Notes: generated by a model not told the origin, from the letters alone. DNA of 64,000 nt from an uncultured bacterium (GCA_937864225.1 CALMJK010000018.1:1-64000), one strand, 5' to 3'. Shown: positions 19,038 to 29,693, counted from the stretch's first letter. Translations and numbers: made by a program.

Positions 19038-21479
19038 ATGATGGGCGCTCACCCGGAGGAAACCGCATTGCCTTCGCGCCGCCCGCCATCCGCTGCTCGC
19101 CGCTCGGTCGGTCGCCGCTCTATTGCCCGCCTGCCGGCCCACGGGCTGCTCATCTGGGCGCTCGCCGCGCCGGCCGCCGCCCAACTCAGCGCCTCGGCCA
19201 ACGACGCGGCCGCGCCCTCGCCGCCGCCCCGCGAGATCGAGACCGTTCCTGCCGAAGTCCTCGAGCGCGCCGCCCCGCTCGTGCCTGAATCGCCCGCCGC
19301 GGCAGACGCCGCCGCGCGCGGGGCGCGCCCACGCCTCGGCCTGGCGCTGGGCGGGGGCGGGGCGCGCGGTTTCGCGCACGTCGGCGTGTTGAAGGTCCTG
19401 GAAGAGTTGCGCGTGCCGGTGGACTGCATCGCGGGCACCAGCATGGGGGCCGTCGTGGGCGCGCTGTACGCGGCGGGCATGACGCCGGCGCAGATCGAGT
19501 CGGCGCTCGTCGCGCTGGACTGGAGCGACGTGTTCTCCGACCGTCCGCGTCGCCAGGACCGTTCGCTGCGCCGCAAGCAGGATGACCGCGCCGACCTTTT
19601 CGACCTGGAGCTGGGTTTCGCCGGCGGCGAGATCGTGCTTCCGCGCGGCCTGGTGGCGGGCCAGAAGTTCGCGTTCGCGTTGTCGGCGCCCGAGTTGTTG
19701 GTGCCCCCCGACGGCGGTTTCGATGGGCTGCCGACGCCGTTTCGCGCCGTGGCGACCGACCTGCGCACCGGGGAGGCGATCGCCGTCACCGGCGGGGACC
19801 TGCTGCGCGCGATCCGCGCCAGCATGGCGGTGCCCGGCGTCTTTCCGCCGGTCGAGATGGACGGCCGGTTGCTCGCGGACGGGGGATTGTCGCTGAACGT
19901 GCCGGTGAGCGTCGCGCGGTCGATGGGCGCCGACGTGGTGATCGCGGTGGACGTGGTCCGCCCTCTCGATCAGAGCGAGCCGGACGAGCTCAAAACGCTG
20001 CCCGGCATCGTGCGCCAGGTGGGGGCGCTGCTCTCCAAGCGCACGTCCCGGGAGCAGCTCGCGCGGGCGCAGCTCGTGATCAGCCCGCCCCTCGACGATC
20101 TGAGCAGCTCGTCGTTCGGCCGTGGCGCGTGGGCGGTGGCGCGCGCAGAAGAGGCGACACGGGCGCTGGCGCAGGCGCTGGCGCCCTACGCGCTGACGCC
20201 CGAGGCTCACGCCGAGCACCTGGCCGCCCGCTCCCGGCGCCCGCCGCCGCCGCTGCGTGTGGTCGCCGTGGACGTCGTGAACACGTCCGGGCTGGATGAC
20301 TGGGTGGTGGAGAGCCGGCTGGGCCTGGGGCCGGCGTCGCGCCTGGACTGGCGCGAGTTGGAGCGCGGTCTCGGCCGGGTGTGGGAGCTGGGGCTGTTCG
20401 AGAGCGTCGAGGTGCAACTGCGCCCTTACGGCCAGGCGCCGGCGGCGGGGCCCGATCGCCCCTGGCGGCTGGGCGTCCTGGCGCGGGAAAGAAACTGCGG
20501 TCCCACCGCCCTGCAGTTCGGGCTCTCCCTGCGCGACGATTTCGCCGGCGACGCGACGTACGACCTGCGCGCTCGCTGGACGCGCCATGCACTCAATCCG
20601 CTGGGGGGAGAGCTGCGGGTGGATGGCGCGGCCGGCTCGTCGCCGAACCTGTCGGTCGAATGGTACCAGCCGTTTTCGTACGACCAGGCCTCGTTCCTCG
20701 CGCTGCGCGGCGAGACCGGCGCCGCGCGCCGCGCTCTCTACGCCGAAGGCGAGCGCCTCGCCGAGTACCGCCTGAGGCGCGACGAAGCCAGGGCAGAGCT
20801 GGGGCGCGTGCTGGGCAACCGGGCCGAGCTGCGGGGCGGTCTCGTCTACGGGAGGGACGAGGCGTGGCTGCGCACCGGCGAGGCCGACGTCTCGACCCTG
20901 TCCGGGCGCCACGGGGGCTACGCCGCGCGCCTGACCTGGGACAGCCTCGACGACCGCGGCTTCCCGAAAAGGGGACTGGCCCTCGACGCGGACTGGTACC
21001 GGGCCGAGCCGCAGCTGGCGGCCCCGCGCGTGTACGATCGCGCGCAGGCCAGCCTGCGCGGCTACGCGACGGCCGGGTTGAACACGTTCTGGGCCGCCGC
21101 GGAAGGCGGCAGCGACTTGCGCACCGTCGCGCCGGCCTTCGACTGGTTCCGCCTCGGCGGACTCTTCTCCTTCTCTGGTTACCGCGAGGGAGAGCTCGCC
21201 GGGCGCGCGTACGGCGTCGGGCGGGCCGGCTATTGGCGCGCCATCAACCCCCGCGTGGGCGCCCTGCGCCCGCGGCACCATCTCGGCGTCTGGCTGGAGG
21301 CCGGCGACGCGTGGGCCGACGCGCGCGAGGCGACCCTGCGCGGCCTGCGCTGGTCCGTGACGCTGGCGCTGGGCGCCAAGACGCCCGTGGGCCCCGTCTA
21401 TCTGGCCTGGGGGCGCGCCGACGACAACAGCCAGGCGTGGTACCTGAGCATCGGCAGGAAAATGGGGGCGTCCAGGTAG
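19038..21479 (+). CDS. Patatin-like phospholipase fused to POTRA/outer-membrane barrel (PlpD-like, type Vd)
   Basis: GGGGARGFAHVGVLK, GTSMGAVVGALYAAG, DGGLSLNVPV; C-terminal FSFSGYREGELAG...GPVYLAWGRADDNSQAWYLSIGRKM barrel region. Confidence 0.88.
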   Translation: MMGAHPEETALPSRRPPSAARRSVGRRSIARLPAHGLLIWALAAPAAAQLSASANDAAAPSPPPREIETVPAEVLERAAPLVPESPAAADAAARGARPRLGLALGGGGARGFAHVGVLKVLEELRVPVDCIAGTSMGAVVGALYAAGMTPAQIESALVALDWSDVFSDRPRRQDRSLRRKQDDRADLFDLELGFAGGEIVLPRGLVAGQKFAFALSAPELLVPPDGGFDGLPTPFRAVATDLRTGEAIAVTGGDLLRAIRASMAVPGVFPPVEMDGRLLADGGLSLNVPVSVARSMGADVVIAVDVVRPLDQSEPDELKTLPGIVRQVGALLSKRTSREQLARAQLVISPPLDDLSSSSFGRGAWAVARAEEATRALAQALAPYALTPEAHAEHLAARSRRPPPPLRVVAVDVVNTSGLDDWVVESRLGLGPASRLDWRELERGLGRVWELGLFESVEVQLRPYGQAPAAGPDRPWRLGVLARERNCGPTALQFGLSLRDDFAGDATYDLRARWTRHALNPLGGELRVDGAAGSSPNLSVEWYQPFSYDQASFLALRGETGAARRALYAEGERLAEYRLRRDEARAELGRVLGNRAELRGGLVYGRDEAWLRTGEADVSTLSGRHGGYAARLTWDSLDDRGFPKRGLALDADWYRAEPQLAAPRVYDRAQASLRGYATAGLNTFWAAAEGGSDLRTVAPAFDWFRLGGLFSFSGYREGELAGRAYGVGRAGYWRAINPRVGALRPRHHLGVWLEAGDAWADAREATLRGLRWSVTLALGAKTPVGPVYLAWGRADDNSQAWYLSIGRKMGASR

Positions 21480-21535
21480 CCGCCCAGGGGACTCCGCACG
21501 CAAAGACCTGCTGGACCCAGCGGCCCCGCGCGCGT

Positions 21536-21718
21536 TCAGCCTGAGCTGTCGGCGTTGGGGCCGAGTTCCTCGGGCGCCAAGTACTTCCCATGTTCATATT
21601 TGGCCATGAGAATGTCTTGCCCACTGCGGACCCTCTCCGTCTCGGAGGTGAAATAGAGGTTGTGGTTGGCTGCCACCGAGAACTGCCGGTGCGCTGTGTG
21701 TGCCGGGGAACCCAGCAA
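21536..21718 (-). pseudogene. Fragment of a PD40/WD40-like beta-propeller protein (possible remnant)
   Basis: SVAANHNLYFTSETERVRSGQDILMAKYEHGKYLAPEELGPNADSSG resembles a single PD40 repeat; no full-length ORF around it. Confidence 0.45.
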
Positions 21719-21793
21719 TCACCAAAGAGGGTTGCCATTGACATACTTACAGACTTTCGCGTCTTCTCCCCGACGCGCGTCCCAGCAAACCTT

Positions 21794-24700
21794 TCAAGGC
21801 GCGATCTTCACAATCTCTCCCGTCGAGTGCGCAGCGAATTCCGGGGCGTACATCGACTGCAGCGAGGCGGGCTGCACGCGGAACACGCCGGCCATCGTGG
21901 CGCGCAGCCGGTGCTTCAGCGTGTACTGGCCCGCCGGCAGCCATTCGAAGAAGAAGTTGGCGCCCGAGTCGCGGATTTCCTTGTAGTAAGACAGCCCGAG
22001 ATGCCAGCCGTGGCTGGAAGTGACGTCTTCGGGTTCGCAGCCGGCGGGTCGCGGGTCACGTAGGTGCAGGTATTCCGCGGCGTGCCGGGCGCTCACGCTC
22101 AGGTGCACCTCAATCTCGTCGCCCACCTGCACCGCGTCCCCGTCCCGCAACGCCGTGAGAAGCCACGCCTGACCCTCGAAATGACGGCGGAAATACGTCC
22201 GAGTTACGGCCAAAAGGTCGCCGTCCGCCGCGGCAGGCATCTGCTGCGTCGCGTAGTGCCGAGTGGCTGACGCGAAGGCGAGCCCGGGGGTCGCCTTGGC
22301 AACGGTGACCGCGAGCGGCGATTGGTGAGCAATCTCCTCACCTGCAAGCACCATCTGATCGTGCCCGGCCGCAGGATCGGCCGGATCGGAGACGAAGCGC
22401 CGTTCGTGCTCGCCGACCTGCACGCGCACTTCTTCGCGGATGCCGTGGGCGCCGCGCGTCTTCATGACATGCAGGAGTGCATAGATCGCCTCGGCCGTGG
22501 CGCGGGTCGATTTCCAGTGCGTGAGCTGCTTGTGCAGAAGCAGCCATTGTACCAGCCCGTCGATACGTGCGTCGTCGGGCATGATCTCAGTCAGCGCGCG
22601 CAGCGCGACGGCGTGGCTTTCAATCGCGTCGTTGTACCAGAGCCACGCGCGATCCTCGGGCGCCCAGTACACGCCCAGATCGGGATCGCTCCGGGCCGAG
22701 TCCAGCAGCGACATCATGACGGCGCGGGCATCGTTCTCGCGCCCCGCCCTGTGCAGCGTGAGCGCCAGATAGGCTTTGAGTTGTCGGGAAAGCTCGATCC
22801 GGTGCTCCCACGACAGTGCCAACATGCGCGCGCGGTCATCGTCCGTGAAGCTTGACCCATATCGGGAATCCTCCGGCGGAGAGACCGAGAGCACGTAATT
22901 TAACAGCGTTGTCAGCGCAAGGCTGAACGTTGGCTGACCTTCGTCCCGCCCTGACTCCGAGTACATTCCGTACAGGAATTTCAGAGCTGGTCGTGCCAGG
23001 TCCTTCGGCATGTCGAGTCCGAACTCGGCACCGCGCGCGAGGTTCATCAACACAAGCAGCGTCATGTGCTCCGACATAGGACCGTCCGGGAACCATGGGA
23101 AGCCGTAACCGCTGCTCTGCAAATCACGCAGGCGAGCCAGCGCTGTCGTGCGCTGGCGGGCGACCGCCTCGGGATCAAGCAGACTGACGAGTGGCCTCTC
23201 CGTGCGCCCACCGTGTGCTTCCCTAAGCCAGGGAGCCTCCTCCAACCGCAGACGACGGTTGGGCTCAGGATAGTCCCAACGCTCCAGCGGCGTGTCGCGC
23301 GCGGAGAGCTGCGATGCCAGAGAACTCAGCCACGGACTGTCGCCGTACATTTTCGCGAGAATGCCGGCGCTCAGATAACTGTTCAAAACCTGCTCTGTGC
23401 ACTGGTATGGGTAGTCGACCAAGTACGGCAAGGCGCGCAGAACGCTGGTCAGGAGCTGCGTGTCGATCGTGACGACGAGCTGTTCGTCGACATGGGAGGG
23501 ATCGGCCTCCGCCGGGTCGGCAAAGCCCAACACGCGGGCGGTGTTGTCGCGCAACGCCGCGAAGCGCGACTCACACAGGTGCATGCGCCCCGGCAGGATG
23601 GGCAGCTCGTGTTGTTCGCCGTCGGACAGCTCGCCCGCCTCGGCCACCACGCGCACGAGCACGGAGCCGAGGGCGGAAGGCGCGTTCACGGTGTACGTGA
23701 TCGTCGCGCTACCCTTCGCGGCCACACGGAACGTGCGCCGCGGAGCGGTCACGCCAAAGTCGTCGCGCAGATCGCGCCCGCCGACCGGGTTTTCGAGGCT
23801 CAGCTCGAGCTTGCCCGCCCGCTCTTCATCGCCGGCGTTGTCGATGACAACGCGCAGCTCCGCTGCATCGCCTTCGCGTAGGAACCTCGGCAGGTACGGC
23901 CGCACCAGCAGCTCCTTGACGGTGCGCACCGTCCGTTCTGTCGATCCGAAGCAGAAGTCGCGCGTGAACGCATGCAGCTGGAGTCGCCACTCCGTCACCG
24001 CCTCGGGAACGGCGTACGAGATCACCGCCTGCCCGGCATCATCGAGCTGCACGTGCGGCAAGAAGAACGCCGTCTCGGCGAAATCTCTCCGGGGCGTGGT
24101 GATCTCCAGCGCGTGGTCATTGATGATATCATCAGGCATATAAGCAGGCCCCGCCTGCAAGGCGACCATAGATTTTTGGGTGTAGCGTGCCCCCAGGACG
24201 TCGAATGGTGGCAGCACGGTGACGCCTTCGGACCGCAGTTTTCTGACCACGTCCGAATCATTGTCAGCCACGCTCATGGTTCCGAAACGATCTAGATTGT
24301 GTTTTCCGCGCGAGCCGGGAAACGCACGCAGTCTGTCGCTTCCAAATCGCGGCATGGCGCGAGGACTTTCGGTTGAAGGGCTGTGTAAACCACGTCCTGC
24401 CCAGTTCACGTTCGTTCTTAGCCGGCTCATACCCTGCGGCGAAGCATTGGAGTTCAGGAGGTCGGGCGAACGCTGCCGCGCGATGGCATCGAGACCGCGG
24501 TCGTACATCCAGGCCAGCGCTTCGCCCTTGGCCGGCTTGCCGCCCGCATCCTTCACCGTGATGGTGAACGATTCGCTCTGTCCCGGTTGCAAGGCATCGC
24601 GGAACGAGGCGAACACGATGTCGAGCCGCTTTTCGTCCCACGGTACCTGTACCTCGAAGGAATCGTGAAGAAGTTGGAAATCACGCACGACGCTCGCATG

Positions 24701-27700
24701 CACAACGAGTCCGCGGTGAGCCGTCGCGCCCACCGGTACTTCCACAAGGGCCGTCCCCCCCTCGAGATAGCCCCGTCGAACGATCTTGTTCCCCACGATC
24801 ACCTGGACATAGACTGATGCGTCCGAGAATCCCGAGTGCACGAAGAACTGCGCCGTGTCACCGATGGCTGCCTGGCGGCGCGAGGCCAAGACGACCAGAG
24901 GGACCCGCAGATCCACCTGACCCTTGCCGCCGACGAATAGATTCCGTGCCACCTTGCTGGAGTGTCCTTCTTCGTCATATGTCTCATAAAGGAGGCGGTA
25001 GGGACCTGGCGCCGCCACATTCAGAACCAGGGTCGCGCGCCCTTGCTCGTCGTGGGCTAAGCTGCCGCAATTCTCCACGCAGCCCTGGGCCCACGAATCC
25101 ATAAAGGATCGGCTGGCTGGTGGGTTCCCCCACCGTGGCCTAAGGCCATCGCCGGGTGTAGCGAAGAGGGAATCGAGCCGCGTAGGCTGCGCCACCGGCT
25201 CCTCGGCGGGCAGCACCGTGTGCGGTGGTTGGATCAGCGCGTAAAGCGTCCACGTGCCGCCACCGGCGCGCGGCACATTGTTCAGATCGGTGCGCACGAC
25301 CAACAGCGATTCGGCCACGCCGGCGACGAACAGCTCGGGCGCATCCTCGAGGCGCGCCACGATCGAGGCCGTGCCCAGGCGGAAGGTGCGGGAAGCCTTG
25401 CGCGTCTCACCGCCTGGATCCGTCACCTCGACATCCACGATGTAACTGCTGGTGTGCGGCATCTCCTCGGAAACGTTTCCGTGGTCGTTAGGCGGCGCGA
25501 CTCTGATGTTAAAAGTCCCGTCTGCCTTCAGATCCGTCGTTCCAGAGGCAACAGAGCGATACCCGGCTGGCGCGATCGGATCCCAGCCGCGCCCGTAATC
25601 CACCGACCGCCACACCATCCACTTCGCGCGTCCGCTGCTAACAGGTTGGCCGTACATGTGGACGGCCCGACCCGTCAGTGTGATCGGTCGGTCCAGGCAC
25701 AACCGAGCCTCAGGATCAAGGATCCGCACGTCGAATGTGGGGCGCTTGTACTCTTCCACCCGCACGCTCACCCGATCCGCAGTGCTGGTGCGTATGCTCC
25801 AATTGCCGAGCAGCCCGCGCTCGGGTAACACGAACGTGCCGGAGGCCGAACCAAAATCGTTGGTCGAGGCATCGATGCTCGCCACCGTCTGCTGATGGGT
25901 GTCCAGAAGTTCGACCTTGATCGCTGCTTCCGCCGCAACGCGCATCGTCATCTCGTGTTGATCGCCGTCATAGACGACGATCTTCCATTGCACCGTCTGC
26001 CCGGGCCTGTACACGGCGCGATCGGTGTAAATGAAGGCTTGCGTCGCCGCAACACGCCTTCTTGCTCTCTCCGCATGGATATGGTCGACCACCGCTGCGT
26101 GGTCGCCGTGTGTGACCAGCGCGCTCGTCGACATGCCGGGCGCGATGTCGCACCACAGGTGTCCGTCGGCATCGGTCTGCCCATGCATGATATCGCAGGC
26201 GGACTGTTTATCTCGCCTCTGCCTCAGCGTGACATCGCAGTCGGGCACCGGAGCGCCCGTCCGGCCGTTGCGCACGAGAATGGTCGCGCCACCGGGCCAC
26301 TCTTGAACAGTGGTCACAAGGTCGCTTATCAGCACCTCAACGCTGGCAAGGCGGTCATTCTTGGTATCGAATGTGGGCGATGCCGAGGCCGCCACGACAT
26401 AGAGTCCGGGCGCGCAGGCCGGCATACCCGTCCAGGTCTTGTGGTCGCGGTAATCCGTTGTCGGCGGGAGGTCGACCGACCATTTCAGGTTGGGTTCGCG
26501 CGCGTTCATGATGGCCCCGACCTCGGGCCAGCCGTCGTTCGAGTCATCCTGCTCCCATTGCCGCACTAGATCTTTGCGATATGCCCGCAGGTAGAGGCGC
26601 TCGAGATTGCGGTGCACGATCAGAATGGTGCGTTGGCCCGGAGCATCGACCGCCATGGACGCCAATCGGAATTCCGGACACTCGATCTCCTTGCGTATCG
26701 CGGCGCAGAGTCTGCCGCCAATGCTGCCGGGATGGCGCTTTGCGCCCGCGACGGCTGCCTGGCGAGCACGGACGAGGTGATCCGCCCCCTCCTCCTCCTG
26801 TAGGAAACGAGCGAGCTGCCACTGTCCCATCGACCACCACGGCTCGTTCGGGTCGCCGGAGGCCAGCACGGTTTCCAACGACTGCCGCGCGCGCACCTTG
26901 CCGTCGCGGCCGGCCCAACGCTGTACATGGCGCAATCTCTCCAGTTCTGCCTCGAGCGCGGCGCCCTGGCGTCCATGCTGCAAGTGCCACTGCCTCAGGT
27001 CGCTCAGCAGGATGCCGATCTTCAGCCGTGGGTGGGTGGCGCTGTCGCCCAGAGCCGCCGCGATCTCCGTCTGGCCCGCTTGCGGTGCTGCCAGCAGTGA
27101 GTCGATGTCGAACCGATATGTTCTGTTCGACACCGCCGGCGTCCAGAGCGATGAATCGTCCAGATGGGATACCCACAGATACGTCACCGCATCGCGCAAT
27201 GTGCCACGGATGCCGTCGGGGTAGTTGTTGGGCATAAGATAGGCGTCCCAGGCAGCGAGCGGCTGGTCTCCCCATGCCCTCAGCCCGACCCATGCCCTCT
27301 GGCAGGCCGCATCGATCTCGCGCGCGAAGCGATCCGGCCCCCAGAGTTTCAGGTCCAGCGAGTCGACACCTGCCATCGCCTCGCGCTCACGGATAAAGTA
27401 GGAGCAGCGGTGGAAGTAGGCTGATAGCGCCTGCGCGTAGTTGAGCTCGAGGATCGCTCTCTCCTCTTTGTCCGGCGGCCACGCCGCTTCCTTCAGTTCG
27501 CGCAATGCCGTCTCCGGCGCCCCGATCCCTTGCATCAAGCTCCGCCGCTCGATCAACGCGCACGCCCAATTCCGGCTGTCGTTTTCCTGCTGCGCCCGCG
27601 CGAGGATGCCCGCCAGCATGCTGTCGGCCGCAACCCACCGCCCGGCCTCGATGTGCTCGCGCACGTCGCGCCACCGATTTGCTGTGGGATCGGTCTTGGC

Positions 27701-27763
27701 GTGCGTCGCGCAGGGCAGCAGCGTGACAAGGAAGGCCAACGCGGTGGCGATGGAACGGTGCAT
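21794..27763 (-). CDS. Alpha-2-macroglobulin family protein (~1989 aa) with thioester motif
   Basis: Signal peptide; MG2-type TDRAVYRPGQTVQWKIVVYDG; thioester CTEQ in LVDYPYQCTEQVLNSYLSAGIL; PEAVTEWRLQLHAFT. Confidence 0.9.
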   Translation of the reverse strand: MHRSIATALAFLVTLLPCATHAKTDPTANRWRDVREHIEAGRWVAADSMLAGILARAQQENDSRNWACALIERRSLMQGIGAPETALRELKEAAWPPDKEERAILELNYAQALSAYFHRCSYFIREREAMAGVDSLDLKLWGPDRFAREIDAACQRAWVGLRAWGDQPLAAWDAYLMPNNYPDGIRGTLRDAVTYLWVSHLDDSSLWTPAVSNRTYRFDIDSLLAAPQAGQTEIAAALGDSATHPRLKIGILLSDLRQWHLQHGRQGAALEAELERLRHVQRWAGRDGKVRARQSLETVLASGDPNEPWWSMGQWQLARFLQEEEGADHLVRARQAAVAGAKRHPGSIGGRLCAAIRKEIECPEFRLASMAVDAPGQRTILIVHRNLERLYLRAYRKDLVRQWEQDDSNDGWPEVGAIMNAREPNLKWSVDLPPTTDYRDHKTWTGMPACAPGLYVVAASASPTFDTKNDRLASVEVLISDLVTTVQEWPGGATILVRNGRTGAPVPDCDVTLRQRRDKQSACDIMHGQTDADGHLWCDIAPGMSTSALVTHGDHAAVVDHIHAERARRRVAATQAFIYTDRAVYRPGQTVQWKIVVYDGDQHEMTMRVAAEAAIKVELLDTHQQTVASIDASTNDFGSASGTFVLPERGLLGNWSIRTSTADRVSVRVEEYKRPTFDVRILDPEARLCLDRPITLTGRAVHMYGQPVSSGRAKWMVWRSVDYGRGWDPIAPAGYRSVASGTTDLKADGTFNIRVAPPNDHGNVSEEMPHTSSYIVDVEVTDPGGETRKASRTFRLGTASIVARLEDAPELFVAGVAESLLVVRTDLNNVPRAGGGTWTLYALIQPPHTVLPAEEPVAQPTRLDSLFATPGDGLRPRWGNPPASRSFMDSWAQGCVENCGSLAHDEQGRATLVLNVAAPGPYRLLYETYDEEGHSSKVARNLFVGGKGQVDLRVPLVVLASRRQAAIGDTAQFFVHSGFSDASVYVQVIVGNKIVRRGYLEGGTALVEVPVGATAHRGLVVHASVVRDFQLLHDSFEVQVPWDEKRLDIVFASFRDALQPGQSESFTITVKDAGGKPAKGEALAWMYDRGLDAIARQRSPDLLNSNASPQGMSRLRTNVNWAGRGLHSPSTESPRAMPRFGSDRLRAFPGSRGKHNLDRFGTMSVADNDSDVVRKLRSEGVTVLPPFDVLGARYTQKSMVALQAGPAYMPDDIINDHALEITTPRRDFAETAFFLPHVQLDDAGQAVISYAVPEAVTEWRLQLHAFTRDFCFGSTERTVRTVKELLVRPYLPRFLREGDAAELRVVIDNAGDEERAGKLELSLENPVGGRDLRDDFGVTAPRRTFRVAAKGSATITYTVNAPSALGSVLVRVVAEAGELSDGEQHELPILPGRMHLCESRFAALRDNTARVLGFADPAEADPSHVDEQLVVTIDTQLLTSVLRALPYLVDYPYQCTEQVLNSYLSAGILAKMYGDSPWLSSLASQLSARDTPLERWDYPEPNRRLRLEEAPWLREAHGGRTERPLVSLLDPEAVARQRTTALARLRDLQSSGYGFPWFPDGPMSEHMTLLVLMNLARGAEFGLDMPKDLARPALKFLYGMYSESGRDEGQPTFSLALTTLLNYVLSVSPPEDSRYGSSFTDDDRARMLALSWEHRIELSRQLKAYLALTLHRAGRENDARAVMMSLLDSARSDPDLGVYWAPEDRAWLWYNDAIESHAVALRALTEIMPDDARIDGLVQWLLLHKQLTHWKSTRATAEAIYALLHVMKTRGAHGIREEVRVQVGEHERRFVSDPADPAAGHDQMVLAGEEIAHQSPLAVTVAKATPGLAFASATRHYATQQMPAAADGDLLAVTRTYFRRHFEGQAWLLTALRDGDAVQVGDEIEVHLSVSARHAAEYLHLRDPRPAGCEPEDVTSSHGWHLGLSYYKEIRDSGANFFFEWLPAGQYTLKHRLRATMAGVFRVQPASLQSMYAPEFAAHSTGEIVKIAP

Positions 27764-27920
27764 GTTTGTCCCCCTCGCTTGCGGCCGCTCTGTTGGCGCG
27801 GGGTGGGGTGGTTACGCAGTCGCTCACTGATGATAGGGAATGGATGGATGCCCGTCACGGGAGGCTGTCTGAATTTCCAGACGAGCGCGCTCCGCTTTGT
27901 TTAGCTTGATGGAAATCTGC

Positions 27921-28961
27921 TCAGTCGTGCGCCCATTCGTTGGACGTAAGAAACTCTAGAAACTGCCGGTGGCGGGGCTCAAGAGAGCTTTCGCTGTAGG
28001 TTGGATCCTCTTTCAGCTTCCCATCCTGGTAGAACTGGGCACGCACAAATGCGGTGTGGAACGGGTAGCCGTACTCGGCGAGGGTGCGGTTGCAAAACCA
28101 CCGGACTTCGCAAGGATTCGGACGTTCACCGTCGAACACGCTGCCAAAGCTGTAGCCACGCCAGTAGCGCTGTGTGCCGGCAGTAAGTTCGTCGAGAGCC
28201 ATTTCGTGAAGGGCGCGGGGGAAAGATCTGACTGTCAAATCAAAATCGGGCTCCAGATCCTGCCAGCGCCATTCCAGAACGATCTGCTCGCCCTCGCGCC
28301 AGGAGTCATGCTCATGAGGACAAACCACATCCACTTGGTTTGCCTCCTTCTGCGGGAAAATCACGCGGACAACCGCCGTATCGATGTGTCCCGCCCACAG
28401 CGCCCCTGTCGTAAGGATGTAAGAAAAGTCGCTCTGGCCAGGGGAACTTGCATAACCGCCGGCCCAGTACCTGTGTCGCACCGTGCGGACCTGATCTGAG
28501 GCGAACGCCACCGGAAACGTGTAAACGGTCTCGCCTTCGGGTCGGTGCAGCCCGGCATCCGGCAACGCCCCCATGATGGTGGTGGCCGTCTCCTCGCCGT
28601 CCACCCAGGTCCGAAAGTGGGGATCCCAGTAGTCCCGATGTCGCTCGCTCTTGCCAGGATAAACGTTGATTTGCGGGCCGAAGGGGAAGCCCATTAGAAC
28701 CGTTGTTGGTTCACCCAGATTCCGGAAGTGAAGGGTCGCGTCGACACGCCATTTCATGCGGCGATTGCCAGGACTGCTCTCATCGGGCCCCCACATTGTA
28801 ACAACGACAGATTCCCCAGCCAATTGGACATGTGTGGTTTGGGCCGGCCGGATCGTGGCGCCGTCTCCTGCGTAATATCCGTCGTTTGCCAGCGCGTCGG
28901 GAACACTGACCAGAAGCACCACCGAGGAGATGACAATGTGCAAAGGAGTGTGTTCCCTCAA
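27921..28961 (-). CDS. Secreted DUF4424-like protein with C-terminal YARHG-like domain
   Basis: TTG start at 28961 after AAGGAGG; signal peptide; NDGYYAGDGATIRPA...; C-term CNRTLAEYGYPFHTAFVRAQFYQDGKLKEDPTYSESSLEPRHRQFLEFL. Confidence 0.6.
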   Translation of the reverse strand: MREHTPLHIVISSVVLLVSVPDALANDGYYAGDGATIRPAQTTHVQLAGESVVVTMWGPDESSPGNRRMKWRVDATLHFRNLGEPTTVLMGFPFGPQINVYPGKSERHRDYWDPHFRTWVDGEETATTIMGALPDAGLHRPEGETVYTFPVAFASDQVRTVRHRYWAGGYASSPGQSDFSYILTTGALWAGHIDTAVVRVIFPQKEANQVDVVCPHEHDSWREGEQIVLEWRWQDLEPDFDLTVRSFPRALHEMALDELTAGTQRYWRGYSFGSVFDGERPNPCEVRWFCNRTLAEYGYPFHTAFVRAQFYQDGKLKEDPTYSESSLEPRHRQFLEFLTSNEWAHD

Positions 28962-29262
28962 GAGTGCCTCCTTCTGTAGGAAGATGATTATAGCCAACGG
29001 CTCAATGGAATTCTACAGCACGCGCTGGCTCCTGCCACCGACAGCGCTGCCGCGCAGGGTGGGCCGGGGCCTCTTTTTGCGGAGAAGCAACTTCAAGGAC
29101 GGGCGATCATTCTGATTGTCGCCAATGAGATCGTTGCGCTCAAGGCGGCAATCCGCTCGGCCACGAGGCACCCTGGCCCTTCCCCGTGACACGCCGAATA
29201 TACTGCCTGCCCCCTGATCCCGTTGCGTGATTGTGCAACTGTAGTTTGAGATTTCGCGGATG

Positions 29263-29693
29263 CTACCGCGACCCGTCCCGCAGGTAGGCCACGCGCAGGC
29301 GCGCCTCCGCCCGCTCCGCCGCCAGCCTGGCGCGCTCGACGTCGATGCCGGGCTCGGGAGTCCGCAGCCGTTCCTGGGCCCGCTCGAGCGCTTTCTTGGC
29401 GCGGTCGACGTCGATCTGGTCCGCGGCCTCGCAGGTGTCGCTCAGGATCGTGACCTCGTTGCGGGCGATCTCGACGAAGCCGCCGCTGACGGCCATGAGC
29501 TTGGCGGCGGCGTGGGCCCCTCGGTCTTGCTCGCGCACGGTCACGACGCCGGGGACCATCGCGGTGACCAGGGGGGCGTGATCGGCCCAGACGCCGAGGT
29601 AGCCCGCGACGCCCGGGATCACGACCGAGACCGCCGTCGTCTCGAAGGCGGTCTTCTCGGGCGTGACGATGGCAACCCTGAAGGACTTCGCCA

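Noticed and set aside
16528-19041. 837-aa plus-strand ORF over permease and transporter
   Set aside because: Shadow ORF; opposite frames encode recognisable APC and EamA proteins.
21521-21585. CGGCCCC...GGGGCCG inverted repeat in the convergent gap after the patatin gene
   Set aside because: 29-nt loop and no T-run; too weak to call a terminator.
24121-24134. 14-bp palindrome TGATGATATCATCA in the A2M gene
   Set aside because: Simple codons for DDII; single occurrence; lower local GC makes chance plausible.
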